From contig NZ_CP085988.1 in NCBI RefSeq assembly GCF_020736365.1, positions 2,362,001-2,426,000 on the forward strand: a stretch of DNA of 64,000 bases, in the 5' to 3' direction. The notes under the pieces were generated by a model. The model was not told where the DNA came from. It did not search any database and saw nothing but the letters and a program-made list of their open reading frames with translations. Below, in pieces: positions 24,853 through 33,882 of this stretch; position 1 is the stretch's first letter, and each line of letters opens with the position of its first letter. Both the position numbers and the translations under genes were made by a program. The stretch comes from Clostridium sp. M62/1 (GTDB lineage Bacteria; Bacillota; Clostridia; Lachnospirales; Lachnospiraceae).

Positions 24853-26412
24853 TTACCTCCTGTAGTAATCAGCGCCCCTTGTAAGCGCATGGCTGCTCTT
24901 TGCTGGTTCAGTATGGCTGCTTGCTGCTCCTTTGTCCGGCATCTCCATCTGGTCGCTTCCGGTATCAAGGATGTTCTTGATACTCTTATAACTGGGAGCA
25001 GCCGTAAAGGAGAGTGCTTTCCGGCAGGCGGCTTCCAAACGGTCAACGGAATATTTGTCGGCCAGTTTTAAAAGCCCCATACAGCTGCGGTAGGACTGTT
25101 GTTCTACGCGTTTGGAGGTAAGGATTGCATCAATTACCTGATAAGTACTGGAGCCGATCCGCTCCGCCCATTTGCGGAAACGGTCGCCGTTCCATTCCAG
25201 ATACTGCTGGTGAGATGCCGGCATATGCTCTGTGACGGTGCTGTATTGTCCCTTACGTCCATAAAGCCGGCGGTGGGATGCAATCCGGTTGTGATTGTAA
25301 AAAATCTCAATTGTCTTATCTGTAACCCTCACATCAACTTTGCGTTTTATATATTCATAAGGAACTGAGTATAGCATTCCGGCAAAGGATATGTGATAAT
25401 TGAACTGAACGGTGGCTTGTTTCCATTCCGCCAGTTCATATGGGGTGGCAGGTAAAGGTGCCAGGAGTGGCAGTTCTTCGTTGCGGAAGATCTCATACCG
25501 GCTGCCCTCTTTCTTTTGAAAAGGGCGATGGCTGAACTCTTCCAGTTTCTGTCGGATTGCTCGGTTTAACTCACTGAGGGAGAAGAACTGCTCATTGCGC
25601 AGGGCTGCGGTGATCCAGGTGGGAATATTCCCTACACTGCCCTCGGCATTGGGTTTGTCCTTTGGAGCCCGGACGCGGGCTGGAATAATCGCAGTGCCAT
25701 AGTGCTCTGCCATCTCCTGATAGACGGCATTGATCCGCTGATCTTTCCAACCCTTGTTGTGATCCACAGCAGTACGGCAGTTATCCGGCACGAGGATCCT
25801 GGCAACACCGCCAAAATATTCATACATGTGGACATGCGCAGCAATCCACGAAGGCTGCTTTTCATCCATGAACGCTTCTACGTATGGATACTGGCTGTAA
25901 GTCATCACTCCTACGAAAATGTGGGCATCCAGGATTTCGCCGGTATCCGGATCGATGATATGTGCCGGATCTCCGGCCCAGTCAACCTCAACCTGTTCCG
26001 CAGGTTTGCGGTTGATATGCATGGTGGCGCGGCGCTTCTGTTCATCCTTCTGGATGTAATAGCAGAACTGTGAGTACATAAGCGGCTCATCCCCGGAAAG
26101 GCGGCATTCCTCAAGGTATTCTGTCCAGAGGAGTTTCTTATTTACTCCATTACGGAGAAGCTCCTTGCGGATATGCGCATAATCCGGCATCCGCCTGTTT
26201 GATTGAGACTCAGGGCTGTTCTTCTTCGGGAACAGCAGCTGCTCAATTACTGAATCGGTCTGGTTTGGATCAAGCGGCCATGAGATGCCTTTTTCTCTGG
26301 CAGCTTTTAAAACCTTATTGACCGTTTTCTTGGATACACCGCAGCTAAGCGCGATGTTCGTCTGACTGAGACTCAGACTGGCAAATCTGATAATCTCGCG
26401 GTATTTGGTCAT
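24853..26412 (-). CDS. istA: IS21 transposase IstA
   Basis: A 519-residue DDE transposase. The N-terminal helix-turn-helix region (SLSLSQTNIALSCGVSKKTVNKVL) binds the element ends; the integrase core is visible as EVDWAGDPAHIID (first Asp), LVPDNCRTAV (second Asp) and PKDKPNAEGSVGNI (Glu). A beta-barrel region follows. A perfect GGAGG lies upstream of the ATG. The gene is intact and paired with istB. Confidence 0.96.
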   Translation of the reverse strand: MTKYREIIRFASLSLSQTNIALSCGVSKKTVNKVLKAAREKGISWPLDPNQTDSVIEQLLFPKKNSPESQSNRRMPDYAHIRKELLRNGVNKKLLWTEYLEECRLSGDEPLMYSQFCYYIQKDEQKRRATMHINRKPAEQVEVDWAGDPAHIIDPDTGEILDAHIFVGVMTYSQYPYVEAFMDEKQPSWIAAHVHMYEYFGGVARILVPDNCRTAVDHNKGWKDQRINAVYQEMAEHYGTAIIPARVRAPKDKPNAEGSVGNIPTWITAALRNEQFFSLSELNRAIRQKLEEFSHRPFQKKEGSRYEIFRNEELPLLAPLPATPYELAEWKQATVQFNYHISFAGMLYSVPYEYIKRKVDVRVTDKTIEIFYNHNRIASHRRLYGRKGQYSTVTEHMPASHQQYLEWNGDRFRKWAERIGSSTYQVIDAILTSKRVEQQSYRSCMGLLKLADKYSVDRLEAACRKALSFTAAPSYKSIKNILDTGSDQMEMPDKGAASSHTEPAKSSHALTRGADYYRR

Positions 26413-26473
26413 AACAGACGACCTCCTTATAATGTATTTACGCTAAGAGACGCATAAATACATTATAAGGGAA

Positions 26474-26579
26474 GAAACCACGGTTTCCATGGCTCTGGAA
26501 TCACGGTTTCCTTTACATCGGAACGCCGGTTTCCAACTTCCGGAATTACGGTGTAAAACTGACCGGAATACTCACTTTT
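26474..26579. repeat. IS21 right-end repeat array with 22-23 bp period
   Basis: Five related units begin at 26474 (GAAACCACGGTTTCC), 26497 (GGAATCACGGTTTCC), 26520 (GGAACGCCGGTTTCC), 26542 (GGAATTACGGTGTAA) and 26565 (GGAATACTCAC). The steps of 23, 23, 22 and 23 bp are about two helical turns, so a transposase multimer would bind one face of the DNA. Confidence 0.75.
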
Positions 26580-27235
26580 TATTCCTTTTTTAGCAGAATG
26601 CTCTTCCAAAGGCCCTCCTTGATGCTGTTCGCATCCCATCCCTCATGCATCGTAAAAACCTTCATTTCCTGCTTAGGAACCCTCTTATGGTATGAATCCT
26701 GCATCCGCAGCCATATATCATCCATCTTCTCAAAAAGAATCCCCACCTTCTTTTTTTCTTCCTTCTGCTCTGCTTCCATCTGCTTTACCGCATAGTCCTC
26801 CTCTTCGCTGATCCTCTCTCCCAGCTGCTGGATCAGGTTCCATACACCACCATGGCTGATTGTCTGCCCACAGGTATCACTTATCACATCTGCACTAACA
26901 CGATAAGAGGCTTCCGTTACGGTCGGGGTAATCTTTTCAGCAAGGTTTGTGGAAATCTGCCCGCTCTTTTCCATCTGCATCACCTGATCCAAAAGATAAA
27001 TATGCGCACGCCTTCCATCCTCCAAGCCTGTCTGACAGACCCTTCGGGAATAGGTTACTTCCCCATATATGGTTTTGATCGTGGTTTTCCGTTGAGTATT
27101 CTGGGCGGTTTTACACCGCAATTCCGGAGTATGGGGTTCTTCCGCACAACAATATACACATCCTCCCTAGATAGTATTCTATCCAACTTCTGCTTTTCCC
27201 TTCTCCTCTACAATTTTATGTCCTTGTAAAAATCA
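26579..27235 (-). pseudogene. Decayed ISLre2/UPF0236-family transposase fragment
   Basis: A 180-codon open stretch contains TIYGEVTYSRRV, NLAEKITPTVTEASYRVSADVIS and ISHGGVWNLIQQLGERI, signatures of the ISLre2 (UPF0236) transposases, which are normally more than twice this long. The N-terminal part continues upstream in a different frame (REDVYIVVRKNPILRNCGV), so a one-base loss in the A-run at 27109-27112 breaks the gene; another stop lies near 27200. The C-terminal half is missing where the IS21 right end begins. This is a remnant at the edge of the polysaccharide locus. Confidence 0.75.
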
Positions 27236-27241
27236 AAAATT

Positions 27242-27730
27242 TTACTCTGCTTTTGAATCTTCCCTTAAAATCCAGTCAATAAATTCTCTGACTGCTCCTT
27301 CTCCCCCCTTTTTTGTACTGATAAAATCTGCAGCCTCTCTCACCTCTTGAACAGCATCAAGCGGACATCCTATGAGCCCTCCTGTCTCTTTAACCGCTTT
27401 CATACATTCTAAATCATTTATATCATCTCCAATATACGCTGTATGCTTATATTCCGTATCATTCATAATTTCTTCTAGTTTTTTTAACTTATTTCCTACA
27501 TTTTGATATAAATGGTGAATGCCAAGCTCCTCGCATCTTAACTTTAATATATCTGATTCTCTTCCCGTAATAATAATCGGAATAATTCCAGCAGGAATCA
27601 ATAAATCATGTATACCGCATCCATCTTTAACATGAAAAGCTTTACATATTTCTCCCATAGCTCCCATATATATCTTTCCATCTGTTAAGGTTCCATCGAC
27701 ATCTATGATTAAATATTTCAATTCACTCAT
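27242..27730 (-). CDS. KdsC-like HAD phosphatase
   Basis: A 162-residue C0-type HAD phosphatase. Motif I is IDVDGTLTDG, motif II IITGRES, and motif IV YIGDDINDLECM. The closest known group is KdsC/NeuNAc-9-P-type phosphatases, which remove phosphate from 2-keto-3-deoxy sugar acids before CMP activation. The start at 27730 follows AGAGG at good spacing; the frame is open to 27757. It is the last gene of the polysaccharide operon and lies beside an aldolase fusion and a CMP-sugar synthetase, which supports a role in a nonulosonate- or Kdo-like pathway. The exact substrate is unknown. Confidence 0.85.
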   Translation of the reverse strand: MSELKYLIIDVDGTLTDGKIYMGAMGEICKAFHVKDGCGIHDLLIPAGIIPIIITGRESDILKLRCEELGIHHLYQNVGNKLKKLEEIMNDTEYKHTAYIGDDINDLECMKAVKETGGLIGCPLDAVQEVREAADFISTKKGGEGAVREFIDWILREDSKAE

Positions 27731-27793
27731 ACTAATACCTCTGATAATCGCCAGCATAATAGCAGATATCTCGTTCCAAATATGTCTATTCCC

Positions 27794-29410
27794 TTATGCC
27801 GTTTTATTGTAAATACTCGGTGTAATCAAATTAACTTCACATTTTCCGCTCATTGTTTCTACAAATTTCTCAAACATTTCTGTAATTTCTTCGTTCAGCT
27901 GCCCAAACTCAGAAATATGGCGTTCATTTTGAAAGGTAATATCTGTATAGTTTTTGTCAGCATCAGTTCTAAAACCATCGAATCCTGCAATAGTTATTTT
28001 TCTTGGATTAAGCCGTTTTAAAAGATAAAGAAGCATAATTGTAGAATTCTCAAAATATTTATATCCTCTATTAATTAAAGAGTGGTAATTTACAATCACT
28101 GTATTCTCTTCTTTGCATTTTACATTAGAAGATATTATAACTTTATGCCCCTTATGCTGCTCAAGCGTTTTATTATACCGTTTTTGGTTTCCAAAAAAGC
28201 AGATAGAATCTTTATATTCCGAAACAAAATTGACACTGATAACGATTGGATGATGCTTTTTTAAATAATTCTCTATTTTTCTTCTACAGGTATTTAAAGT
28301 ATTTCCTGGAGCCATTATAAAAACTTCTCTTCCCTCTATTATCTCCTGCAATTGCTTTACCGTATCTGTATCGTCCACTTTATCTGATATATACTCCATA
28401 TACAATTTTTCAATCAAATCATAATCATATCTTTGCCGCAGGTCTGGGCTGAGCATTGACAAAAGACTGCTTATGTCTTTTGTTTCCAACCTGAACTTCT
28501 CTGTTAGATAGATGATATTATTAGGATGAGACTGATAAATCCCGGCCATCATTGCGGGTATAGAATAGCCCCACCGGTAATTTAAACTGTACGGAACAAT
28601 GTAATCATCAATTAAATCCAGAATCTCATCAAACTCATAATCATAATTCTTTTTTCTAACCAGATAATCAACAAGCAACTCTGTGTTAAGATTCCCAGCA
28701 ACTTTTCCCATTCCGCTTAGTGTACTGTCTATAATGACATTTCTGATTCCCCTACTCAGTTTTATTACTTCCTGTGCAAAGCTGAATGAAAGTTGATAAT
28801 TATTATGTGAATGGAAATTAATACATATATCTGGATCCATATTATGATCGATCAGCCTGTAAATTCTTTCTACATCATCTGCATACATCGCTCCATACGT
28901 ATCTACTATACCAAAGCTATATGGTTTTGCTCTATTAACCAGTTCAACTAGCTCCAAGAGTTCTTTATCGCTGTAATTCAGAGAATTAACCCCCTGAATA
29001 AACAGTTTATAGCCTAAATTTTTGATCCGTTCAATACATTTCAAAATATCATCACAGTGCTCTGTATAATCCTTTTTAGTGAATCCAAAACGAATTCCAT
29101 CTATGGAAGTTCCATCGTATGGTGTCAGCGATTCAAAATCAAACATACCATAATCAATAAATGCTACAAACATTGTACCCTTCTGTCTTTTATCAATAAA
29201 TGGACGAATTTGATCAACATTAGTAAAAAACGTACTATTTCCTTCATATTTTACTTTCCGCCAATCTCTCAGAAAACCAACTTCCACAATGTCTATTTTG
29301 GCTCTTGCCAATCTAACTGAAATATCCTTAATCTCAGTATCTGGAAAAGCACAATTTATAATGCGCCCTCCATCCCTTAAAGTGCAGTCTAAAACGTGTA
29401 TATTTTTCAT
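27794..29410 (-). CDS. DRE-TIM (HMGL-like) aldolase fused to a possible glycosyltransferase-like domain
   Basis: A 538-residue two-part protein. Residues 1 to about 290 are a DRE-TIM metallolyase of the HMGL / 4-hydroxy-2-oxovalerate aldolase type: LDCTLRDGG (D8, R12, D13) and the metal-binding FHSHNN (H200, H202), plus STLSGMGKVAGN. After a helical linker, residues 361-538 form a second domain with APGNTL (367-372), VISVNF (391-396) and STIMLLYLLKRLNPRKITIAGFDGF split around 456-480. This pattern recalls the Rossmann-like fold of DUF115/GT42 sialyltransferases, an inference from remembered motifs only. It lies seven bases from the CMP-sugar synthetase gene. A plausible role is aldol condensation of pyruvate to make a keto-deoxy sugar acid. 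Confidence 0.75.
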   Translation of the reverse strand: MKNIHVLDCTLRDGGRIINCAFPDTEIKDISVRLARAKIDIVEVGFLRDWRKVKYEGNSTFFTNVDQIRPFIDKRQKGTMFVAFIDYGMFDFESLTPYDGTSIDGIRFGFTKKDYTEHCDDILKCIERIKNLGYKLFIQGVNSLNYSDKELLELVELVNRAKPYSFGIVDTYGAMYADDVERIYRLIDHNMDPDICINFHSHNNYQLSFSFAQEVIKLSRGIRNVIIDSTLSGMGKVAGNLNTELLVDYLVRKKNYDYEFDEILDLIDDYIVPYSLNYRWGYSIPAMMAGIYQSHPNNIIYLTEKFRLETKDISSLLSMLSPDLRQRYDYDLIEKLYMEYISDKVDDTDTVKQLQEIIEGREVFIMAPGNTLNTCRRKIENYLKKHHPIVISVNFVSEYKDSICFFGNQKRYNKTLEQHKGHKVIISSNVKCKEENTVIVNYHSLINRGYKYFENSTIMLLYLLKRLNPRKITIAGFDGFRTDADKNYTDITFQNERHISEFGQLNEEITEMFEKFVETMSGKCEVNLITPSIYNKTA

Positions 29411-29416
29411 ATACTC

Positions 29417-30073
29417 TTATCTCTCTTTCTTTTCAAGATATTTCGCTACAGTTTCTGCAAAATCAAAGTCCTCCGCTGTATCAATATCTACCGCCTCGAA
29501 CTGGTCAATTTCACATATATATGGTTTTTGTCCTATTCTCTGTCCAAGCTTTGTGAACACTTCCTTTTTAAAGATAAAAAATGCTCCTGTTTCCATGTAA
29601 ATAGGTTTCAAATCCTGTGTTCGGATAATATTCTTCATGTCATAGTTTAAAGGTTTCCCATCCATCCATAAATAGTCCTGGAGAGCTACAGCAGAAAAAG
29701 CGGAATCATATTCTCCAGAGACAACTTTAGCCAGTGCTTTTTTGATTGATTCAGACCTTGTGAATGGTTGAGTGACATGGGTAAGCACATAAATATCTGC
29801 ATCCACATCCCTAACAAAATAGTCGATGATTTCCAACCCTTTTACCTGAAATCCATCCAGATATTTATCTCTTTTTAAAAACTTTAGCCCTTCTGGCATG
29901 TATTTTCTAATCGATTCATCGCTACAATAAACATATTTTTCATCGATCTCTTCTATTTTGTTTATTGAATTAAAGATGTATTCACACAAAGGGTGCCCAT
30001 TAAGTGGGAGCAAATTTTTTCCCGGCAGTCTCTGATTATTTAATTTAATTGGAACAAACGATACAATTTTCAT
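29417..30073 (-). CDS. Acylneuraminate/CMP-Kdo-type cytidylyltransferase
   Basis: A 218-residue nucleotidyltransferase of the NeuA family. The CTP-binding signature is FVPIKLNNQRLPGKNLLPL (residues 7-25, with R15, K19, N20), followed by HVTQPF and the C-terminal metal-binding IDTAEDFDFAE. It should activate a 2-keto sugar acid as its CMP derivative. The start overlaps the end of the flippase gene by four bases (ATGA), and the aldolase fusion follows after six bases, so the genes are translationally coupled. No NeuB, NeuC or KdsA is encoded in the window; specificity cannot be told. Confidence 0.88.
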   Translation of the reverse strand: MKIVSFVPIKLNNQRLPGKNLLPLNGHPLCEYIFNSINKIEEIDEKYVYCSDESIRKYMPEGLKFLKRDKYLDGFQVKGLEIIDYFVRDVDADIYVLTHVTQPFTRSESIKKALAKVVSGEYDSAFSAVALQDYLWMDGKPLNYDMKNIIRTQDLKPIYMETGAFFIFKKEVFTKLGQRIGQKPYICEIDQFEAVDIDTAEDFDFAETVAKYLEKKER

Positions 30074-31470
30074 ATTTTCTTAAACCTTCCTCTAATAATT
30101 TTTAATCCATAAAAAATAACTTTTCTGTACAATATAAGAATTACAAGAACACAAAACCATGTAGTAAAAGAACAGGGGAGCCAAATCTCCAATGCAGATT
30201 CTATGAAAAGAACTGACCATGCACAGTAAATAAGTCTGTAGTCCCCTGCTGATAAAATGGTTCCTACTGCTTTTTTTCTGACATAAAAAATTACAAGACT
30301 TGATATAGCTGTGGCAAGGGCTGCCCCCTGAACCCCTATTCCAATCACAAGACATAGATTTAGGATGATATTAGCCAACACTCCATATACCGCAGATTTA
30401 GCCATTTCCTTAGATTTTTTTTCCGCTGACAAAATCGGTCCCAAAAATCCTGACGCAGCATTCACTGCACTACTAACCAGTAAAAAAGGTACATACACCC
30501 ATGCACTATAAAATTCATTGGCAAATAAAATTTTTGCTATTATTTTTGACATTGCAATCAATCCTGAACACATAACGCACATACATGCATTGGAGTACAG
30601 AAAAGCGCTTTTATAAAATATCTTTGCCTCCGCTGTCCCATACTCCCTGATTGCCGATACCTGCCACGCCTGGATAAAAATACTTTGAAATGTATTCAAA
30701 ATACTAGGAATTTTGTATGCAATTGAAAGGAGTCCATTAGCTGCAGCTCCACATAGGAAGAAAACCACATACTTATCTGCTGTATTATTAATCCACCATC
30801 CTAATGTTGAGAATAACAGCGGAAAAGAATAGGCTATCAGTTCCATGTGCAACTGTCTGTTAAACGATGCTCCGATATATTCCCATATGCGAAGACGAAA
30901 AAAATAGTATATGGTAGGGATGGCCTGTCCGAGTATATTGGCAGCAAAAAAGCCCTTCAAACCGCTTTTTGTCACACACAGAAAAAAGAGATTGAACAAG
31001 AGCATGGATACTGTTCCTACAATACCGGCAATTCCCAGATCCTTGATCCGCTCCTGTCCTTTAGCAAACTGAAGCAATAACTGGTTCAACATATAAAAGA
31101 TATAATACAGAAGTATTAATATCTCCATTCCCTCAATGTCTTTCCAAATCCCAAATAGCCGATTAACTACCAGCAGCAAACTTCCCCCCAAAATACCACC
31201 AGCAACATATATTGTAGCTATACTGATGATCTCATTTTTCTCATGCGACTTTTCCATAGAAAACCGCATAACTCCGTCTGCAATATTTAACGTCAGAAGG
31301 GGAAACAATAGCTGTATTGTTGATAACACCAAATCGTATATACCATATTCAGAAGTAGTCAGGGTACTTGTATATAGAGGGACGAGCAAAAAGACTAATA
31401 TTTTTGATGAAAAATTACTGAGCGTTAATATGCCTGTGTTTTTCATTAAATATTTGTACTGATTATTCAT
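30070..31470 (-). CDS. Wzx-like polysaccharide flippase
   Basis: A 466-residue integral membrane protein of the MOP/oligosaccharide flippase superfamily with about 12-14 hydrophobic segments. The N-terminus has the family start NTGILTLSNFSSKILVFLLVPLYTSTLTTSEYGIYD. It should translocate undecaprenyl-linked repeat units across the membrane. It is co-transcribed with the genes on either side and is AT-rich like its neighbours. A good AAGGA ribosome binding site is present. Confidence 0.9.
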   Translation of the reverse strand: MNNQYKYLMKNTGILTLSNFSSKILVFLLVPLYTSTLTTSEYGIYDLVLSTIQLLFPLLTLNIADGVMRFSMEKSHEKNEIISIATIYVAGGILGGSLLLVVNRLFGIWKDIEGMEILILLYYIFYMLNQLLLQFAKGQERIKDLGIAGIVGTVSMLLFNLFFLCVTKSGLKGFFAANILGQAIPTIYYFFRLRIWEYIGASFNRQLHMELIAYSFPLLFSTLGWWINNTADKYVVFFLCGAAANGLLSIAYKIPSILNTFQSIFIQAWQVSAIREYGTAEAKIFYKSAFLYSNACMCVMCSGLIAMSKIIAKILFANEFYSAWVYVPFLLVSSAVNAASGFLGPILSAEKKSKEMAKSAVYGVLANIILNLCLVIGIGVQGAALATAISSLVIFYVRKKAVGTILSAGDYRLIYCAWSVLFIESALEIWLPCSFTTWFCVLVILILYRKVIFYGLKIIRGRFKKI

Positions 31471-31495
31471 TTGATCATTCCTTATTGCTTAATTT

Positions 31496-32593
31496 TCATA
31501 TTACCCTCTCTTCAAGTTTTCTTTCTAAGTCCTCAAAAGAATCTGGAACATGGAGATTCGTCAAAATTCCCTTATCTATCAATTTTTTTAGAAAATATTC
31601 AAATTCAGTATTGAGGTTAGGAATCTGTTGAGAAGTACATCTGTATAACAACCACGACTCCCCTAACTTACCTAATAGCAGTTGGGAATTAATAATACTT
31701 CCGCTAGCCAGAGAAATAAATTTTTTACTTCCTACCGCTCCAGACAGCAGAACAGCTTCCCATGGTATCCCGTCATTTTGTAGTGTTTTGATCATTTCGG
31801 GAGTAAATCTGTCTTTTTTACTTCTGGGATGCATCTTAACAATCATATCCTCTTTTAAAATACCATTTATTCTTTTATACAAATCCAAATCTGCCGAAAA
31901 ACCTGTATCTTCATAAAAACTTTCCTCAAACACAATCCACTCTTCTTTTATCCCTCGGTATTGAGCAGGTATTTCAAATAATTGGGAAACCATTTGTTTA
32001 AATTCCTCGCTTCTGTCTCTGTTCAGAGTAAAGAACGGAGTGGATGAGGAATATAGAACAAGGGATGGTTCGTAAAAATAAGAGCCCGAAAAACCGTCTG
32101 AAAATTTCCCTACACGATACCATCTATTTCTTATATCACAGAGTTTTTTTGCACGCACCGAACAGAATGGAGTAATATATGTAGAATAACCCTCTTCAAA
32201 TCTGAAAATCTTTACATCTTTTTTCTTTTTCATACAGAGATAGGAAATATTATATAAAAACAAATCGTCGTTATTATAATATATCTCATCATAATCTCCT
32301 AAAAGCATTTCTCCTAAACACTTTTTTACTCCCCTCTCCGGGAACAAAAACAGTAAAATTTTTCTCACTCTGCTTTTCCATTCTTTGGGAAATAGTACGC
32401 TGTTGATTGTAGCATAATACACCCTGTGGAAAAATTTTATCTCTGATAATCTTTTGCTGACTTTTTCTGAATTACGGAAATTATTCGTTAAAATAATATC
32501 ATTTATATCACCCTCTCTGCTCAGCTGCCTGAAAAGCATAAATGCTACAATTAGCTGATATGGAGTATTACATACAAACAGCCTTTTCACCAT
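31496..32593 (-). CDS. GT52/bacterial sialyltransferase-like glycosyltransferase
   Basis: A 365-residue predicted GT-B enzyme. It opens KRLFVCNTPYQLIVAFMLF, an N-terminus common in GT52-type transferases. Three spaced motifs match bacterial sialyltransferases: FEEG (132-135, the D/E-D/E-G motif), KMHPR (253-257, the HP motif) and ASGS (296-299, the SS-type motif). These enzymes use CMP-activated sugar acids, which fits the CMP-sugar synthetase four genes' distance away. The start overlaps the Wzy-like gene by 26 bp. The family call is from motifs, not a database match; the sugar transferred is unknown. Confidence 0.68.
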   Translation of the reverse strand: MVKRLFVCNTPYQLIVAFMLFRQLSREGDINDIILTNNFRNSEKVSKRLSEIKFFHRVYYATINSVLFPKEWKSRVRKILLFLFPERGVKKCLGEMLLGDYDEIYYNNDDLFLYNISYLCMKKKKDVKIFRFEEGYSTYITPFCSVRAKKLCDIRNRWYRVGKFSDGFSGSYFYEPSLVLYSSSTPFFTLNRDRSEEFKQMVSQLFEIPAQYRGIKEEWIVFEESFYEDTGFSADLDLYKRINGILKEDMIVKMHPRSKKDRFTPEMIKTLQNDGIPWEAVLLSGAVGSKKFISLASGSIINSQLLLGKLGESWLLYRCTSQQIPNLNTEFEYFLKKLIDKGILTNLHVPDSFEDLERKLEERVI

Positions 32594-33872
32594 CTTTTGC
32601 TCTTGTTAAGTATTCCTTTCTATAAATTTTATCTATTTGAGGATTTTCTTTTATACCATTAATCAAAGTGATGGGGCAGGTAAACAGTAATAATGTTGCT
32701 AATAAACTGGACGTATCCAGTAAAAACGGAGTAGCAATGGCATCACCAAAGCCTGACACCCCAATTACAATAAACAGTTCAAAAAATAACTTCTTATTAT
32801 TAAAATTCAAATTACTTTTTTTTATACTCCTAATAACTGTCATTATAAAAAAGAAAAATAAGCTTAAAAGGAAAAAACCGCCTTCAAAAAACAAATCTAC
32901 ATACATGCTATGAAAGGAACCGTATTCTGATCCCAGACTGCTTAAATAGGCATCCTTTGCTCCAATTCCATGTCCAATAAAAACACTGAGAAAATTTGTT
33001 CCTTCCAGAGCATCTTTCCATAGTCCAAGTCTCCCATTCGTAATATCACTGTTATTTCTTACAAATAGAAGCGGATATTCTTTCACAAAGGTACTGATCT
33101 TCTCAATAATTGCGTTCCATGGCATAAAACATAAAATTACCCCCCCTATTAGAATCAAAAGTATCTTCCTTCGCTTTCCTCGTTTTCCATTCCAAATTTC
33201 ATACAGAAACATAGCCAAAACTGCTAAAATTGATGTCCTGGCATTGGTCAGAAGAATATTCCCTGTAAATATTAACAATAATATACTATAAAATAATGTA
33301 TTCTTCTTTCTCCGATAAATACAGATAGCGGACGAAATGCAAAGCAACAGACAGAAATTCGATCGCGTCAGAAAAATAGCCTTAAATTTAAAGGTATTTA
33401 CCATAATCAAGGACATATTAAAGCTGCCTATGACCTGCCAGTTTAAAATCATATTATAAACAATTGATAGAAGGCCTCCCAAAAGTATGCCGTTCAGAAA
33501 TCTTTCAAAAAATCTTCTTGTTATGTATGAATGAAATGGTATATAATACATAGCCAATATCATTAATACCATACTCAAAAGTCTATGCAGATCCAGACAT
33601 ACATATCCTGACATCAGAGTCGTGAAAGTGTAGGAAAGTATCTGTACTGATATAATTAAAACTGCTGTCTGAAAAGATTTCTTCGTCAGTCGTCGACTTA
33701 CCAAAATTGTTCCTCCTGCAAGAATCAATTCTACTAGAAGCAGAACACGGTAATATAGTTCAGATGGTATCAGACTGACTGCATTCGTAAAAACATTCAT
33801 TCCGAAAAACAGCAGCACCCCTACTCCAATAACACTGTTGTACCTGATATATGTTTTGTGCGGTATATTCAT
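32568..33872 (-). CDS. Wzy-like O-antigen/exopolysaccharide polymerase
   Basis: A 434-residue, very hydrophobic protein with about 10-12 transmembrane segments and a large extracytoplasmic loop containing IGHGIGAKDAYLSSLGSEYGSFHSMYVD. The pattern GxG followed by HSMYVDLFFEGG resembles Wzy/O-antigen ligase-type (Wzy_C) proteins, which polymerise repeat units outside the membrane. Sequence conservation in this family is low, so the call rests on topology, the loop motif and position between glycosyltransferases and a flippase gene. Confidence 0.8.
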   Translation of the reverse strand: MNIPHKTYIRYNSVIGVGVLLFFGMNVFTNAVSLIPSELYYRVLLLVELILAGGTILVSRRLTKKSFQTAVLIISVQILSYTFTTLMSGYVCLDLHRLLSMVLMILAMYYIPFHSYITRRFFERFLNGILLGGLLSIVYNMILNWQVIGSFNMSLIMVNTFKFKAIFLTRSNFCLLLCISSAICIYRRKKNTLFYSILLLIFTGNILLTNARTSILAVLAMFLYEIWNGKRGKRRKILLILIGGVILCFMPWNAIIEKISTFVKEYPLLFVRNNSDITNGRLGLWKDALEGTNFLSVFIGHGIGAKDAYLSSLGSEYGSFHSMYVDLFFEGGFFLLSLFFFFIMTVIRSIKKSNLNFNNKKLFFELFIVIGVSGFGDAIATPFLLDTSSLLATLLLFTCPITLINGIKENPQIDKIYRKEYLTRAKDGEKAVCM

Positions 33873-33882
33873 TTATCTTCAC

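Larger units (their letters stand above)
23968..26579 (-). mobile_element. IS21-family insertion sequence
   Basis: A two-gene element (istA, istB) bounded on each side by arrays of related 15-bp repeats, the expected transposase-binding sites of IS21 ends. Both genes are intact, so it may be active. The exact terminal bases and target duplication could not be fixed. The right end abuts or interrupts a degenerate ISLre2-type transposase gene at about 26579. Confidence 0.85.
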
